From the NCBI GenBank assembly GCA_963693365.1, contig CAVNZM010000009.1, forward strand, positions 5,642,001-5,706,000: a DNA stretch of 64,000 bases, in the 5' to 3' direction. Positions within the stretch are counted from its first letter, which is position 1. Every line of letters starts with the position of its first letter. The DNA comes from Amoebidium appalachense (taxonomy: Eukaryota; Ichthyosporea). Below, piece by piece: positions 25,814-39,946 of this stretch. The notes beneath the pieces were generated by a model, which worked only from the letters and a program-made list of their open reading frames with translations, made no database searches and had not been told where the DNA came from. Made by a program: the position numbers and the translations under genes.

Positions 25814-27875
25814 ATGCACCTCCCCCTGCCCCCCCCCCCCCCCTTCCCCCCCTACACACGTGCTCACATGCACACACACACACGCGTGTACGCACTTCAC
25901 ACACACGCACACGCGCACGCACGCGCGCGCGCACACACACACACACGTGTTTGAGCAGGCAAGCAGACACATAGACACAAGTCTCATATTTGCTGTGCAT
26001 TGCTGTGGGTATTGTTGCACAACTCTGAAGGGGCTGCTTTGGAAGCGGACATGGCCTAGCGTCCCTGCCAGCATAATGTGACAATAGTGTGATGGGCTCC
26101 TGTATCTGAAAGAGGAGTGAGCTTGATCTTTGGGAGCTGGGGGAGAAGGCAGGAGATTAGGATAGAGGATAGGTGTGGGTGTGTCCGGGAGGAGGAAGGA
26201 GGGGGGCAGGGCGGGGAGGGAGGGCATGGCACAGTTACCGACTATATTTGTGCAGGCAGGGGATCAACAGTCTGGGGCTGCATCCTACGGGCAGGCTGGC
26301 TTTGAGTGTGAGCCGTGACCGGACCATGCGCACATGGAACCTACTGAAGGGCCGCTGTGCCTACATCACACGCCTGCCGGCAGAGGCCACACAGGTGGTC
26401 TGGACCCCAGGGGGCACAAGATATGCAACACTGGCAGGCAAGAGGGCTACACTGTACTCGGTCGAGGTGGGTGCGCTGTATGCCTGTCATAGGTGGTGTG
26501 GGATGATAGGTGCAGTGGTTGTTCATCCTGTGTTTGTGGTTTTTTTTGGGGGGGGGAGTGAGGGGGTTGGGGGGGGGAGGGGGAGGGGGGGGGGGGGGGA
26601 ATGGGATGGGGGGGGGGGGGGGGGGGGGGTGGGACGGGGGGGGGGGGGAATGGGATGGGGGGTTTGGGGGAGTGAGGGGGGTTTTTTTTAGGAAGGGGGG
26701 AGAAAGGGAGGAGACAGAGAGAATGTAAATGAGGAAGTAAGAGAATGTTTGATTCGTGTTTGTGAATACTTGTGTTGCGTAAGTGGAGGTGTTGGGGGGA
26801 GGGCAAGATGAGAGGCAATATTTTGATAGGGAGCGCGCAGTGTTGTACTCTATGGGAATGCTGACTGTGTGGGGGCAGAAAACGGGAGAGATTGGTCACG
26901 TGGACAGCAGCTTCGGCCCCCTGCAGGCAGGGGTGTTCCTGGGGGTACGTGCCCTGTTTGAGAGGGGGAAGGGGGGGAGGGGGGGAGGGGAGGAGGGAGG
27001 GGTTGCCTGCGGTGGGTGACACAGCAAGGATGGAAGAGGTTGAAACGATAGGTAATAGGGGCACGGTGCTGTGTGTTTGTCATTGTGGTGTGTTGGTTGT
27101 CGGTGGGAGATGGTGTGCATTTTTGTGGGTGGTTGCGGATATGTCATGTCATACCGAATCTACTGCCCGTCGGTGCATGTGTGTGGACACATGTGTATAT
27201 GGGTGCTTTGATGTGTGTCTGTGTGTGTGTGCACGGGAGCACAACTGTTCTTTTCTGCTCCCTGTTTATTTTTATGTTTGTGAGCATACCCTCACCATGG
27301 CCTTGCAGGAGGACAAGGTGGCACTAGGCACAGACGATGGGCACTTGCTGGTGTCGGATGTGCCGGGTGATGATAAGGCCCCAAGGGCCATAAAGCTGCA
27401 TACAATCAGGTGTGTGTGTGTGTGTGCGTGGGAGATATGGCGGTGTAGGGTGAGGTGGGGTTTGGGGAAGGGGGGGGGGGGGGGGGTTGGGGAAGGGGGG
27501 GGAGGCTGGGAGGGGGGAAGGGGGGGCCTACCAGCCGGGGAGGGTAATGTGTGGAAAGGGAGAGGTGGAGTTGAGATTGCCCCGGGGGAGGAGGGGGGGG
27601 GGGGGGGGGGGATGGAGGTGTTTAGCTGCAAGCAAGGGAGGGGATTTTGCTGAAGGCGTGACGGGCTGTGTTGTGCTTGTGGCTGGTGGGGGTTGCACAT
27701 GTGGTTGACTGCATGCTGGCTCACATGTCTCTGACCCCCATTTGCAGAATCAAGGGCCTAGTGGCTGTGGCCAGCCCCTTTGCCCCTGACTGCCTGTGGC
27801 TGGTGTCGGCTGCAACAGACGGCTCAATAAAGGTAGGGATGTCACATGTGTACAGCACCCAACACACAGCACACT

Positions 27876-27909
<34 letters not shown>

Positions 27910-28212
27910 GCACGCAACACGCACACGCACACCTCGAAGGCTTTTCTTGACTGCATATAGAGCCCTTCTGGTGGGTACCACATGGACGGTGGTATCGATA
28001 CACACTGTGCTTGAAGGGGACATGCATGTGTGCCCGTGTGTGTTTGTGCGGCTGTGAGTTGACACCCCTATGCTCATGCACACCCATTTAAGTGTGTGTG
28101 TGTGTGTGTGTGTGATGCCGACGGGTTTCGGCAGTGGCAATTGTCAAAGAGACTGCTTGATACCCAATTTTTTCCTCCTTGTGTGTGTGTGTGTTTACAC
28201 CGGAGAAGGGGC

Positions 28213-28251
<39 letters not shown>

Positions 28252-28518
28252 GGGGGGGGGGGGGGGGGGGGGGCAAAGGCAAGAAGTGTAAAAGCTAGGT
28301 TCGTGGTGGTGGGTGGGATGGCTGTGATTGCGTGAGTGGATGGGTTTAGGGCTGTGTGTGTGTGTGTGTGTGTGTGTATTGGGTGGTGGTGGTGAGAGAG
28401 AGGGGGGAGGGAGGGGAGGGATCGCGTAAGGTAAGTTATAGCTAGATTGGTGGTGGCGGCTACCGAGAGTGATAATGTTGAGTGTTAGCGGTGGCAGTGT
28501 TTTTTTTTTTTTTTTTTT

Positions 28519-28580
<62 letters not shown>

Positions 28581-28969
28581 CGGTGTAAAATGCTGATCCA
28601 GATTTGTTTTTTAACAGGTATGGGATGTGGATGCACTGCTGGGGGCTGATGACGACAGCATCGAGGAGGCTTGCATCCTCAGGTGGGTGAGGGCATGGGT
28701 TCGCTCTATGAAAAGTGGCACATCTATTATTGGTGCATTGCTATGCGTACGTGCAGAAATTGGTGCCTCTGATAGGGTGCCTGCTCTCTGCCCGGGCATT
28801 GGTGGCAATGCATGGTAACACTGTGTGTGCCACACCTACTTTCTGTGTGCCTTCTGTGTGGATGGCTATGGCTGACTGTGCCTCTGCAGTGTGGACACAC
28901 ATAGCAGGCTGACCTGCCTGCATGCCGTGTCACTGGTGGCCACAGCCCTGCACAAAGGAGGCAAGTGAC

Positions 28970-29000
<31 letters not shown>

Positions 29001-29892
29001 AAACAAACAAACAAAAAAAAAAACGCAAGCACGCACGCACGGGCACGCACAACACACACACACGCACGGCCACAGACCCACACGCACACACGCACACAGA
29101 AAGAAACCACACTGACTGCTCGTACTGTATATGGCAGCACACCACTGTGGCAAACGAACACCCCCGCATGCAGATGTCCAGGTGCTAGCACCGCACATGA
29201 ACATGGACAAAGGGTATGCAACACAGGCCGCCTGTACATGCATAGGACATTATGTTTATATTTATTTGCGGGAGAATCTTGAAGCCACACACAGTGCACA
29301 TGCTCACAGTGGTTGGATATCTGGTCACCTGACATGTAGCCAACCAGACACAGCATCCACTATTGTTATTTAACATCTGCCATACATGGCTATTTTTATA
29401 ATGTTGATATAGTTAGTGCCTGGGCAATGAGGATATCAGCCCTATAGTAGCACTTTATAAACCCAACCTATACACCATGTGTAACGGTTATCTAAGATAA
29501 CATGTGTGGGTGCAGATGATGGGGGTGTGGACCTAGACGAAATCGAGGGCCAGGAGGAAGACGAACAGAGTGGCAGTGGTGACGAGGAGGAAAAGGAGGA
29601 AGAGGAGGAGGGCGCATCAGACAGTGATGACGATAGCAGTGAGGGGCAAGATGACAGCACAGGGGAGGACAGTGAGGACACAGACACAAGGAAACGACCG
29701 GCACCAAAGCCACAGCACCAGCAGCAACACAAGAAACACGCCCCTGCACAGCAGAAGCAGAAGGCCCCACAACAACAACAGAAACAGAAACAACAAAAAC
29801 AGCAAAAACCACAACAGAAAGCTAAGGCGGTGCCAGGCAAGGCAGGCAAGCAGCAGGGCAAGCAGTCAGGCAAGGGCCGGCCCAAGCACTAA
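24122..29892 (+). CDS. MAK11 / PAK1IP1-like WD40 ribosome-biogenesis protein
   Basis: A WD40 protein of the nucleolar 60S-assembly family (yeast MAK11, human PAK1IP1). Eleven exons join in frame: 24122-24211, 24321-24436, 25019-25071, 25597-25717, 26256-26466, 26879-26944, 27309-27409, 27748-27832, 28618-28682, 28890-28960 and 29516-29892, giving 451 residues with a TAA stop. Matches include [67 protein letters not shown] followed by NLLKGR, and [14 protein letters not shown]. The last exon encodes a long acidic segment then a Gln/Lys-rich tail, typical of nucleolar factors. The intron after 28960 is best read as GC-AG (GGAG before GCAAGT), which restores frame. The introns are among the richest in G, C and T homopolymers, including T28-G48 at 28501-28576. 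Confidence 0.92.
28501..28576. repeat. Composite T28-G48 homopolymer tract
   Basis: An uninterrupted T run (28501-28528) is followed directly by a G run (28529-28576), 41 bases before MAK11 exon 9. It is among the longest homopolymers in the window. Confidence 0.95.
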
Positions 29893-29905
29893 CTGGGCAT
29901 GCGGC

Positions 29906-31025
29906 CTAGTTGACCCGCCACTTGAGGTACTTGGCATCCCCCAGCCGCCTGCAGGGTAGCAATCGGGTTAGTGGCTGCCCACGTGCACAGGCAGGCATGC
30001 ACGTGCACAGGCAGGCATGCACGTGCCTGGGGACCATGAGCACACGCAGGAAGAAGGCCACGGCCAGCAGCAGTGCCAGTAGGCCCACGGCCATGTATGC
30101 GGGGCCAAGGAACCCATTGGGCCCACCCAGCCCACTCATTGTCGAGAGGATGATGCGCTTCTGCCCGCCAAACCCGGCCACGGGGTAGTCTGTGTGCGTC
30201 AAGGATCGTGCACCAGTGGCTGAATAAAAACAAACAAACGAAGAAGAATAATGCCACCATTCGATTACCCCCCCCCCCCCCCCCCCCCCCCCCTCCTCCT
30301 CCTCCCTGAGACACGAGCAAGACATACAAGACCCGCCCACCCCCCTTCCCCCCGGGGGATACACAAGCAACTTTCACGTTCCAACATGTGCCACGTTGAT
30401 TCTTTCGTAGATACAGGCAGACACAGGCAGCAGCACACAGAAAAAGGATACTGTAGGCCACGTTGAGGGTGTATGTGCCCTTGGGCAGGCCACCGGGAAT
30501 GACCCGGTACAGCTTGCGGAAGTTGGGCAGGGCTGCAGGCCGCATCCACACCATCAGGTCCTGGTTGGTGTAGCCCTGCAGCCCAACACGTCAGAACACA
30601 CACACACACACACACACACACATTCTCCCCTGCTGCACACACAAAGCGCTCCCATCCCAAACAAGTACACACCATGCGTGTTCCGTGCCCAACATACCTC
30701 GCCAGCCGCCTTGTCAGGGAATGCCGTAACGGTGTGGTTCCAGAAGGCGGGTGCAATGGTGTTGTCCCAGGTTGCGGGGTTCTTGTACTTGTACTGGGCA
30801 TCGTACTTCCAAGCTATGTTGTCGGCAGACACCACCACCGTGTTCTCGTTGCCATCCAGCAGCGTCATCGTGTCTGCACCGTGCAAGATTCAACTGAGTG
30901 ACTGCAGCCATGTACATGTATGGGGCAGCCTGGGTTTGGCTGCAGCAGCCAACAAACGAATACCGAGTGCAGCCGTAAAAGGACACACACATGAAGTATG
31001 CGGTGTGTGTGTGTGTTTGTGTGCG

Positions 31026-31066
<41 letters not shown>

Positions 31067-31413
31067 GGTAACCAAAGCCCACAGGGCAGTGCAAGAAAAT
31101 GACATGCAGCCATACACACTGAACCAGTGCAAAATTAGCAGTGCAACACACAATCCAGGCACCCCCACAGACCACTGTACGGTATCCAGGCATGCACCAG
31201 CAACATGGAACCAAAACGTACCGTTGAAGAGGCTGTTAGCCACAAAGCCGCAGGGGGCATAGGCCTTGCCCTCCACCACGTCCAGGGGGGAGCAGCCATC
31301 GGTACCGCCATCCCCGTGCAGCTGCTTGTTGGACCGCGAGAACACGTAGCGCCGGTAGTTCTGGTAGTAGTTGTCCAGCCCGTAGTAGAGGTACACCTGG
31401 AAAAATTGGTCAG

Positions 31414-31470
<57 letters not shown>

Positions 31471-31482
31471 CCACTCACCCCC

Positions 31483-31524
<42 letters not shown>

Positions 31525-32091
31525 CACACACACACAGGCACATAGGCGGGGGCTTACCGGGCCCGCCCAGTCATCCTCCAGAGTGAAGGCCAGGCCAGCA
31601 CACCGGCAGGCTGCCTGCTGTGCCGTCTTGGTCTTGAGCACGTCGGCACACGTGCCGGTGTACGGTGCGTCTGCCGTGCAGTCTGTGTAGTTGATGGATA
31701 TGTGCTTGACCTCCAGGGGTTGGAAAGTCAGAAAAACAGGCATGCCAGGGCCCAGTCCCGGCATGCCATGCACAAGGCACTCACATTGCTGCTGACAGCA
31801 AACAAGATACCGCCTATCGGCAGGAATATGACCCCGAAGGCAAGCAGGGTCACGATGATGTTGCGTGGGGTTAGAATGGGCTGCCAGGCCGGCAGGCGCT
31901 GCTGTGTGTATGAAGAGTCTGCACGGACCGAGGGCTGGAACGTTAGCTGCTGTGTGCTGCCATCAGAGCAACAGTTTTTAAGTGGCTGGCACATGCAGTG
32001 CCGAAATAACCCGACCCGTTCAAGGTACGTTCATAACACCAGCCCCATTTATGAGCGCCATACTTTAAACCCGCTCCACCCACCTATCCCC

Positions 32092-32132
<41 letters not shown>

Positions 32133-32980
32133 CCCCTCCCGGCCCCCTCCCCTCCCCCTCCCCCTCCCCCAACACACACACACCACTGCCACCACCACCA
32201 CCACCTCCTCTCCCACACACTCTTTTCCACCTGTCGACCAAGTCAAGCCAATAAATACAAGACTATCTTCCTTCCACCACTGCGTCTCTCCAAAACCCAT
32301 CCTTTTCACACAGCCGTTTTGCCGTCTACTAGCTGGCTGGTCCGAGCACAGCTCTTCACACGCCCCCATCACCAGATTCTTTGCTCTACGGCACACACCC
32401 TTGCATGAACGCCCGCACCGCCTTCTTCCCAGGCTAGCACCTGCCCAAGCTACGACACACACACGTGCTTCCGTGGAACACATAGTTGCACGTGCACGTA
32501 GGTACGTTAGTGGTAGTACGAAGAGCAGTGACAGTGCATCAACACGACTGTCCACAACACAACCTCAAGATCGACACCCCGAAACCAAGTTGTGCAGCTC
32601 AGCGAGGTAACTTTAAAGCTACACAGCACACCTTAAAGGTCATCAGAGTACCTATGTCGGGGCGAGGCAATGGATGCAACGAAAACTGGCAGGAAACCGG
32701 GCCCGTCTAACCAAGTACACTAACCGCCTCAGCACAAGCATTGGACGTCCCTCTAGCCCCTCGACCAGGTATATTAACACACTCCTGAAGTAGAATGTAC
32801 GCACTACCCTGTAGCCCTTTGCTCACCTCTAGTAGCTAGGCACTAAAAACACGCTCCCCAGTAACCCGTTTGCCTAAGCTAGTCCCTTGGCTCCATATAC
32901 ACACTTTTTTACAGCTGCTTTAGCCTACCTCTTGGCCGACGGCTGTGCCGCTTGACCGCACTTCCGCCCGCTGACGACAT
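29906..32980 (-). CDS. CDC50/LEM3-family subunit of P4-ATPase lipid flippase
   Basis: The beta subunit that chaperones P4-ATPases from the ER and supports phospholipid flipping. Eight exons, 32980-32929, 31918-31785, 31710-31558, 31396-31222, 30873-30698, 30575-30452, 30219-30027 and 29948-29906, join in frame to 349 residues with a TAG stop. The N terminus gives SRRPRD then [11 protein letters not shown], the family hallmark, followed by TM1 ([20 protein letters not shown]). The ectodomain has NYTD and NHTV glycosylation sequons, [27 protein letters not shown] and [18 protein letters not shown]2 is [20 protein letters not shown], then [12 protein letters not shown] at the cytosolic end. The last intron appears to be GC-AG (CCCAG before GCACGT), needed for the conserved RRLGD frame. 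Its stop is 13 bases from that of MAK11. Confidence 0.94.
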
Positions 32981-33800
32981 TTCGAATTATAGGCCGCCCA
33001 AGGACCAGTGGGGCTGAACTACTATAATCCTAGCCAACTATGCCTGTTGTGGTGGTCCTAACTACACTGTGACACAAGCTGCAGGTTAGTGAAGGATATG
33101 CATAGTACCCCAAGTGCGGGGCGATTGCTGCCAGTTGAAGGGTCCCAGTGTTGGTGCAAATGGAAATACGGCATGTAAAATAGGTATGCAGAAATGATTC
33201 TCATGTGTCTAAACGCATGCACAACAGCTACATAGACCACTATTTTTACTTTATAGTTTTTGACTTGGTTCAGCCGTGAAAGCTCGAATGAAAACGGAAA
33301 GTTTTCAACGAGCCCAGTCTCATAATTTGGAATTTCGATCCGCCAACGAGTGCACTGCGCACCCGAAATTTTGCAAAGCTTCAAATTTACATGCCAAAAA
33401 AGGCTATTTTATAGATGCCGCAATCGGCAAGTTTTGCGCAAACGTGGAACGCTGTTGGTATGAGCTTTCTGTCTTCTTATTGGTTGTAAGTCAGCCAAAG
33501 ATACTGCCGATATTTTGTTGGCTATAAAGAGCGGGCGACCTCCTGTGGAATCGGGGAAATTCTGAGTTTGTGTTTTCTGTTTTGTGACGGGGGCAGCCGG
33601 AAGGGACTAAGGGCACAGTGTGGGTTTAGTCGTATGCCTGCACGCATTCTGCAAATACAAGAAGAAAAATTGGTCGCTGTTGTTGGACTCCTAACAGTAA
33701 TTGGCTTGCACCATTGTCACTGAAGTTCTTCTTTCTATACTGTCGCAACTTGGTGCCACAGCAGACTAAAGCACGCGCAACCAAATAATTGCTTTTTAAA
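32981..33800. promoter_or_regulatory. Divergent promoter between CDC50 and DnaJ genes
   Basis: 820 bases separate the start codons, with little simple repeat. On the plus strand an inverted CCAAT (ATTGG) at 33479-33483 is followed by TATAAA at 33523-33528, about 270 bases upstream of the DnaJ ATG. The DnaJ side therefore looks like a CCAAT plus TATA promoter with a 5' leader of roughly 240 bases. Nothing specific to CDC50 was recognised. Confidence 0.5.
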
Positions 33801-35003
33801 ATGAGATTATCTAAGCTGCTTTTTGTGGCTGTATTAGCCGTTCTTTCTTTTATATCTTTCGTCCTAGCTGATACCGATTACTATGACATCTTGGGGGTGA
33901 GTCCGTCAGCCACCGATGCAGAGATCAAGAAGGCGTATAGAAAGCTAGCCAGGGAGCACCACCCAGACAAGAACAAGGGCAACGAGGAGGCAAACGAGAC
34001 CTTCCAGAAGATCGCAGAAGGTACCCCATCTTCTCCGGCTTGCCGGCAACAGGAAGCTTCTTCGTTTTTGCACAAGCATTGGCAGAGTTTGATGTGTGTG
34101 GTCGGGGTGGGTGGGAGAGTCGGACGTGGGTGCGTGTTGAATGGGAATGGGAAGGGAGGGAGGGGAGGGGAGGCGGGGGGAGGAGGGAGGGAGAGAGAGA
34201 GGGAGAGAGAGGGACATTTGATAATGCTGCTTTTTTATTTTATTTTATTTTTGGGGGGGGGAGGGGGAGGGGGGGTATGTGGCGTGGCTTTCAGTTAGTC
34301 TACTGCATCTTTGCCATCAGTCAGTAAGGGTGATGGCTGCTTAGACCACTATGCGGTTCACTGGCTTTGCTTTCGCTTTCCTGGTTTGTGAGCTTGCTGG
34401 TGGTGAAAAGGCCGTGTGCCTGCGCTGCTGTCTATGGACCCAAAAATCTACTGGGTACAGTACTGGGGGAGGGTACAGGGCAGGAGGTTTGGGTCTAGTG
34501 TGTGTGTGTGTGTGTGTTGGGGGGAGGGGAGGGGGGGGTTCTGGGTGGAAGGGGAGGGGGGGGGGTTGTTTGTTGGCGGAGACGGGGAAGGAGGAAGAGC
34601 AAATGGTAAAACCTTGTTTGATGCTGGTGAGGAAAAATTGTGCGTGGGTTGGAGGTAAGTAGAGCAGAGATACGACTATGGTTGTTAGATTATGTGGTGG
34701 GGGGAGGGGAGTTGGAGGGGGGAGGGGGGAGGGGAGGGAGGAGGGAGAAGAGGGGGGGGAGGTGGGGGGGGGGAGGAGGAGGGGCTGCAGTGGGAGGGCT
34801 GCAGCAGGTGTGAGCTGAAGGTATATGTTCAGCATACGAGGTGCTGAGCGACTCAGAGAAGAGAAACACGTACGACCAGTATGGCAAGGAGGGCCTGAAG
34901 CAAGGCGGCGGGGGTGGTGGTGGCCCCTTTGGCTTCGACGGGTACGTGTGTGTGTGTGTGTGCGCATGCGCGCGTGTGTGGGTGTGTGGGTGTGTGTGTG
35001 TGT

Positions 35004-35070
<67 letters not shown>

Positions 35071-36035
35071 CGCGTGTGCCTGGTGTGGGTGGGTGGATGG
35101 AAGGCTGGGTGGTTGGTTTTCTTTCTTTCTTTCTTTTCTTTTGGTGTCTGTGTGTGTGGGGGAAAGGGGGGGGGAGGGGCAGGGGGGGGATGCAGGGGGG
35201 CGTTTTCCTTCTTCATCTGAGTTTGTAATGAAGTTTTCTCTTTTTGTAATTTTAATTTATCAATGTTTTTTTTGGGGGGGGGAGGGGTGGGGGGAGGGGG
35301 TGGGGTCGGGACAAGAGAGGTGGGGGTGTGAGGGGGGGAGGGGAGGGGGGAGGGGTGTTGTACGGAAATGGTGCCTGTGTGTGCTGTCTTGAGGCCGTAT
35401 GGGTAGGCTGGCTCTGTGCACCCTTAGTGCTTGCCGTGTCCTCCATGTCCTTGGCCTATGCTTCAGCGGATTATCAGGCTTTCCCTCCCTCGTCTTCACC
35501 TCCCCCCCTTCCCCCCACCCCCCACATACACACACACACACCTTTTGAGTGCCGGCTGCACTGTGGTGTCATTTTCCTGCTCTTCTGTGTGTTGGTGTGT
35601 CATGGGCCCTGCAGCATGGCACCCACCTGACGCAATGCATTGCAGCTTCTTTGGGGGCAACAGGGGCAGGCAGGGCAAGCCAAAGGGGCCTGAGGTGCGC
35701 CAGCCACTGGACACCAGTCTGGAGGACCTGTATCTGGGCCGCACTATAGAGGTGGGGCGCACTTATATCTATGAACCACTATGGAGGTGGGGGCACTTAT
35801 ATATCTGGGCCGCACTATGGAGGTGTGGGTGGGTGCGGGTGGGGTGGGTGGGTGGGGTGGGTGGGTGGGTTGGCTGGGTGGTTGGGGGGAGGGGGGGGGG
35901 GGGGGAGGAGGGGGAAGGGGGGGTCCACAGGATGTGCTCGGGGTGTGGGACTGTGTGCATGTGGGGAGGATTTGATGTATTGGGGGGGGGGGGGGGGGGG
36001 GGAGGGGGCTGGGAAGGCGTGAAGGTGTTTATTTG

Positions 36036-36081
<46 letters not shown>

Positions 36082-36481
36082 CTGGTGGTGATAATGAATG
36101 TGTTTGTGTGGGTGGGTGGGAGTTTGGGGGGGGGAGGTGAGAAGGGAGGGGTGATGGGTGTGTGTGTGTATGAACGAGGGAGGTGGGGGGGGAGGCTGGG
36201 GGAGGGGGGGAGCCCGGTGGGACCGGGGTGAATCTGTGTGTGTAATGGGTGTGAGGGGAGAGGAGAGAGGAGGGAGGGGGGACGGTTGAGGTACAGGGGT
36301 ATGGGATGGTGTTGATGTGCAGACTGATGAAACGGCAGAGAAGACAAGCAGTTATTGGCAGATCCTTTTGTCTGTGTGCGTCTCTATGTTTGTGTTTGTG
36401 GGGGGTTGGGTTCTGTTTTTTTGTTTTTTTTGGTGTGTGTGTGTTGGGGGAGGGGGGGGGGGGGACTGAGATCCGTTCGTT

Positions 36482-36556
<75 letters not shown>

Positions 36557-37138
36557 TGGTTTTGGACGTAGTATGTGTGTGTGTGTCTGTGTGTATGTGT
36601 GTGTGTTGGTGATCGGGTAGGGAGGGTTTGGCCCACATGCAGAGAAGATGTCCTGATGGTAAAGTTGGGGAGGGGGAAATATGGAGGCTGGGCAGGATGG
36701 ATGATGGACGGCTTGGGCACATGTGGGAGGAGTGGCACAATGGGCCAACAATCCGATGATGGTTTGGGGAGGGGGGGGGCGGAGTGAGGGAGGAAGGGGG
36801 GGGGGAGGGGGGGGGGGGCCCGAGGGGCGAAGGAAGTTGTCGTGGTTGTGGTGTGTCGTGTGATTTAAAGGGGAGACAGACTTTCTAATGCCGTGTGCGC
36901 AGGTGGAGGTAGTGAACCAGCAGCTGTGCCCGCACTGCCGGGGCACAGGGGCCAACAGCAAGGCCGACATCGAGACATGCAACGTGTGCGGAGGCAGCGG
37001 CGTGCAGATCATTAGGCAGCAGGTGGCTCCTGGGTTCATACAGCAGGTCCAGAAGACGTACGTGCACCCCCATGAGTGCGCACGTGTGTGTGTGTGTGGG
37101 CTGTATCTGTGTGTGTGTGTGTGTGTGTGTGTGAAGTA

Positions 37139-37192
<54 letters not shown>

Positions 37193-37247
37193 ATCTGTGT
37201 GTGTGGGGGGGGGCTGTATCTGTGTGTGTGTGTGTGTGTATGCTGTA

Positions 37248-37287
<40 letters not shown>

Positions 37288-37518
37288 ATCTGTGTGTGTG
37301 TGGGGGGGCTGTATCTGTGTGTATGTGTATGTGCTGTATCTGTCTGTGTGTGTGTGCTGTATCTGTGTGTGGGGGGGCGCTGTATCTGTGTGTGCGGTGC
37401 GTCGGGGCATCTTTTCTTCTTTATGCCCTTGGTGGCTCACCTCTCTAAGCGCACCAACAGACCACCGAGGGTTTGTTTTCCTGGACTGCCCTCTGACTGG
37501 AGACAGATCGATGCTAGG

Positions 37519-37551
<33 letters not shown>

Positions 37552-37598
37552 GTGTGCAGCGATTATGAGGCCACCACATAGGCCTCCATACACACATT

Positions 37599-37642
<44 letters not shown>

Positions 37643-38166
37643 GTTCATCCTTACAGCGCGTGCATGCACGTGTGGCTGTTCTGACGTGTGTGTGGTGTGC
37701 AGGTGCCCCAAGTGCGGGGGCAAGGGGCGGATGATCAAGAAGGTGTGCAAGGTGTGCGGGGGCAAGAAGGTCGTGAGGGGGGCCAGCACCCTGAGGATCG
37801 AGATAGAGCAGGGCATGGCCAGCGACCATCAGATTGTATCCTGATTGTCATTTGGATGGGGGGGGGGGGGGGGGGGGGGGGGGGGAGGAGTCTTCTTGTT
37901 TTGTTTTGTTTTGTTTTGTTTTGTATTATGTTCCATTGTGGTTGTGTTTTTTTGTGTGGGTGTGTTTGTGTGTTTGTATGCCTGTATTTGTGGAGAGGGG
38001 GGAAAGAGGAGGGTAGGGGAGAGGGGGAAGGGTGGGGAGGAGAGGGGAGTTGGGGGGGTAAATGTGTAGGTGGCAGGTGAATGGGTGTCTATGCGCAAAG
38101 AATGGTCTTGAGTGGGACATGGTTGCGAGGTGTGGCTGCTGCGTGGGGACTGTCAGGATAGAAGGA

Positions 38167-38243
<77 letters not shown>

Positions 38244-38306
38244 GTGTGTGTGTGCACGCGCGCATGTGCGTATGCGTTTTTCTGTGTGCCTGTGCGTGTG
38301 TGTGTG

Positions 38307-38354
<48 letters not shown>

Positions 38355-38737
38355 TGTGTTTGTTCGTGAATTGTTTGGAACCAGACATGCACAGCCCACG
38401 TGGGGTGTGTGGCTGCACCGTAGACTTGCCATTTGGATCCTTGACCGTATTCAGGTATTCCCCCGTGCCGGTGACCAGGGTCCCGACATGATTGCCGGGG
38501 ACGTAGTCTACGTGCTGCAGACTAGCCCCCACCCCGTGTTTGAGCGCAAGGGCAGCCACCTGCACACACGCATGACTGTGAGCCTGAAGGAGGCCCTGCT
38601 GGGCTTTGAGAGGACAATCAAGCATTTGGATGGGAGGGTGGTCACGGTCAAGAGGGAGAGCGTCACACAGCCAGGTAAAGGGTGTTGCATACCGAGGGAA
38701 GGGGGGGGGGGGGGGGGGGGGTGGGAGGGTTGTGTGT

Positions 38738-38768
<31 letters not shown>

Positions 38769-39228
38769 GGGGGGGGGAGGGGGAACAGGGTCGTATGGAC
38801 TGTATGGGTGTTCATGTGCTGGGAGGGGGTGGGGTGTCTGGCTGTGCGTGCCTGTAAGCTGCACTACGTTTGTTTATCGTGGTGTCGGGTTTTGGGGGGG
38901 GGGGAGGGGGGGGGGAGGTAGTGGCAATAGGTTCGCACGGTGGGGGGGTGCATGACAATGTGTACCGGGGGAGGGGGTGAAGGGGCATAACAATATGTGC
39001 TCATGGTGGGGGGCTGCAGGGCAAGTGATTACTTTGACGGGTGAGGGCATGCCCAAGCACCAGTTCCCGTCTGAGTTCGGCAACCTGTACGTGGAGGTCA
39101 TGGTGGTGCTGCCGCAGAAGATCGATGCAGACATGAAGGACGGTAGGTGCTGTGTGCGTGTGTGTGTGTGTGTGTGTTTGGAGGGGGGGAGGCGGGGGGA
39201 AAGGGACGGTATGTGCTTGTGTGTGTTT

Positions 39229-39259
<31 letters not shown>

Positions 39260-39667
39260 GGGGGTATGTGCGTGTGTGTTTTTTTTTTTGGGGGGGGGGG
39301 GGAGGGGGGGAGGGGGGGGGGGGGGAAGGGAGGGAGGGTATGGCCTTCTCTGTGTTTGTGGGGGGGGGGGGGGGGGGGGGGGAGGGGGAGGGGGAGGGGA
39401 GGGGGGGGGGGAGAAGGCGTGTGTGGGTGTGTGCGTCCATGCATGCATGGGTGTGGGTGTTTTTTTGGGGGGGGGGGACGGGAGGAGGGGAGTGTGTGTG
39501 TGTGTGTGTGTCTCTCCGGAAAGGGGGGGAGAAGCGCGTGTGCATGTATGCAGGCGTGCAAGTGTTTTTTTTTCCTCCCCCCGTGTGTGTGTGTGTGTCT
39601 CTCCGGAAAAGGGGGGAGAAGCGCGTGTGCATGTATGCAGGCGTGCAAGTGTTGTTGTTTTTTTTCT

Positions 39668-39708
<41 letters not shown>

Positions 39709-39902
39709 TATATACGCGGGCTAAGGGGTCGAAACTCAGACGCAATTGATGACTTGGGCCCTCCCTGAGGATGGGCTCTGCTTATGACGCATACTGTGCG
39801 CATGGCTATGTTGCATACTTAAATGTTTGCCTTTGCATGTGTCCTTCGTGTATGCGTACTTCGTAACCGTGTTCCGCTTTCAAACCCCCCCCCCCCCCCC
39901 CC

Positions 39903-39946
<44 letters not shown>

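Noticed and set aside
33276-33527. 83-codon frame in the CDC50/DnaJ promoter interval
   Set aside because: It overlaps the CCAAT and TATA elements upstream of DnaJ and has no family resemblance.
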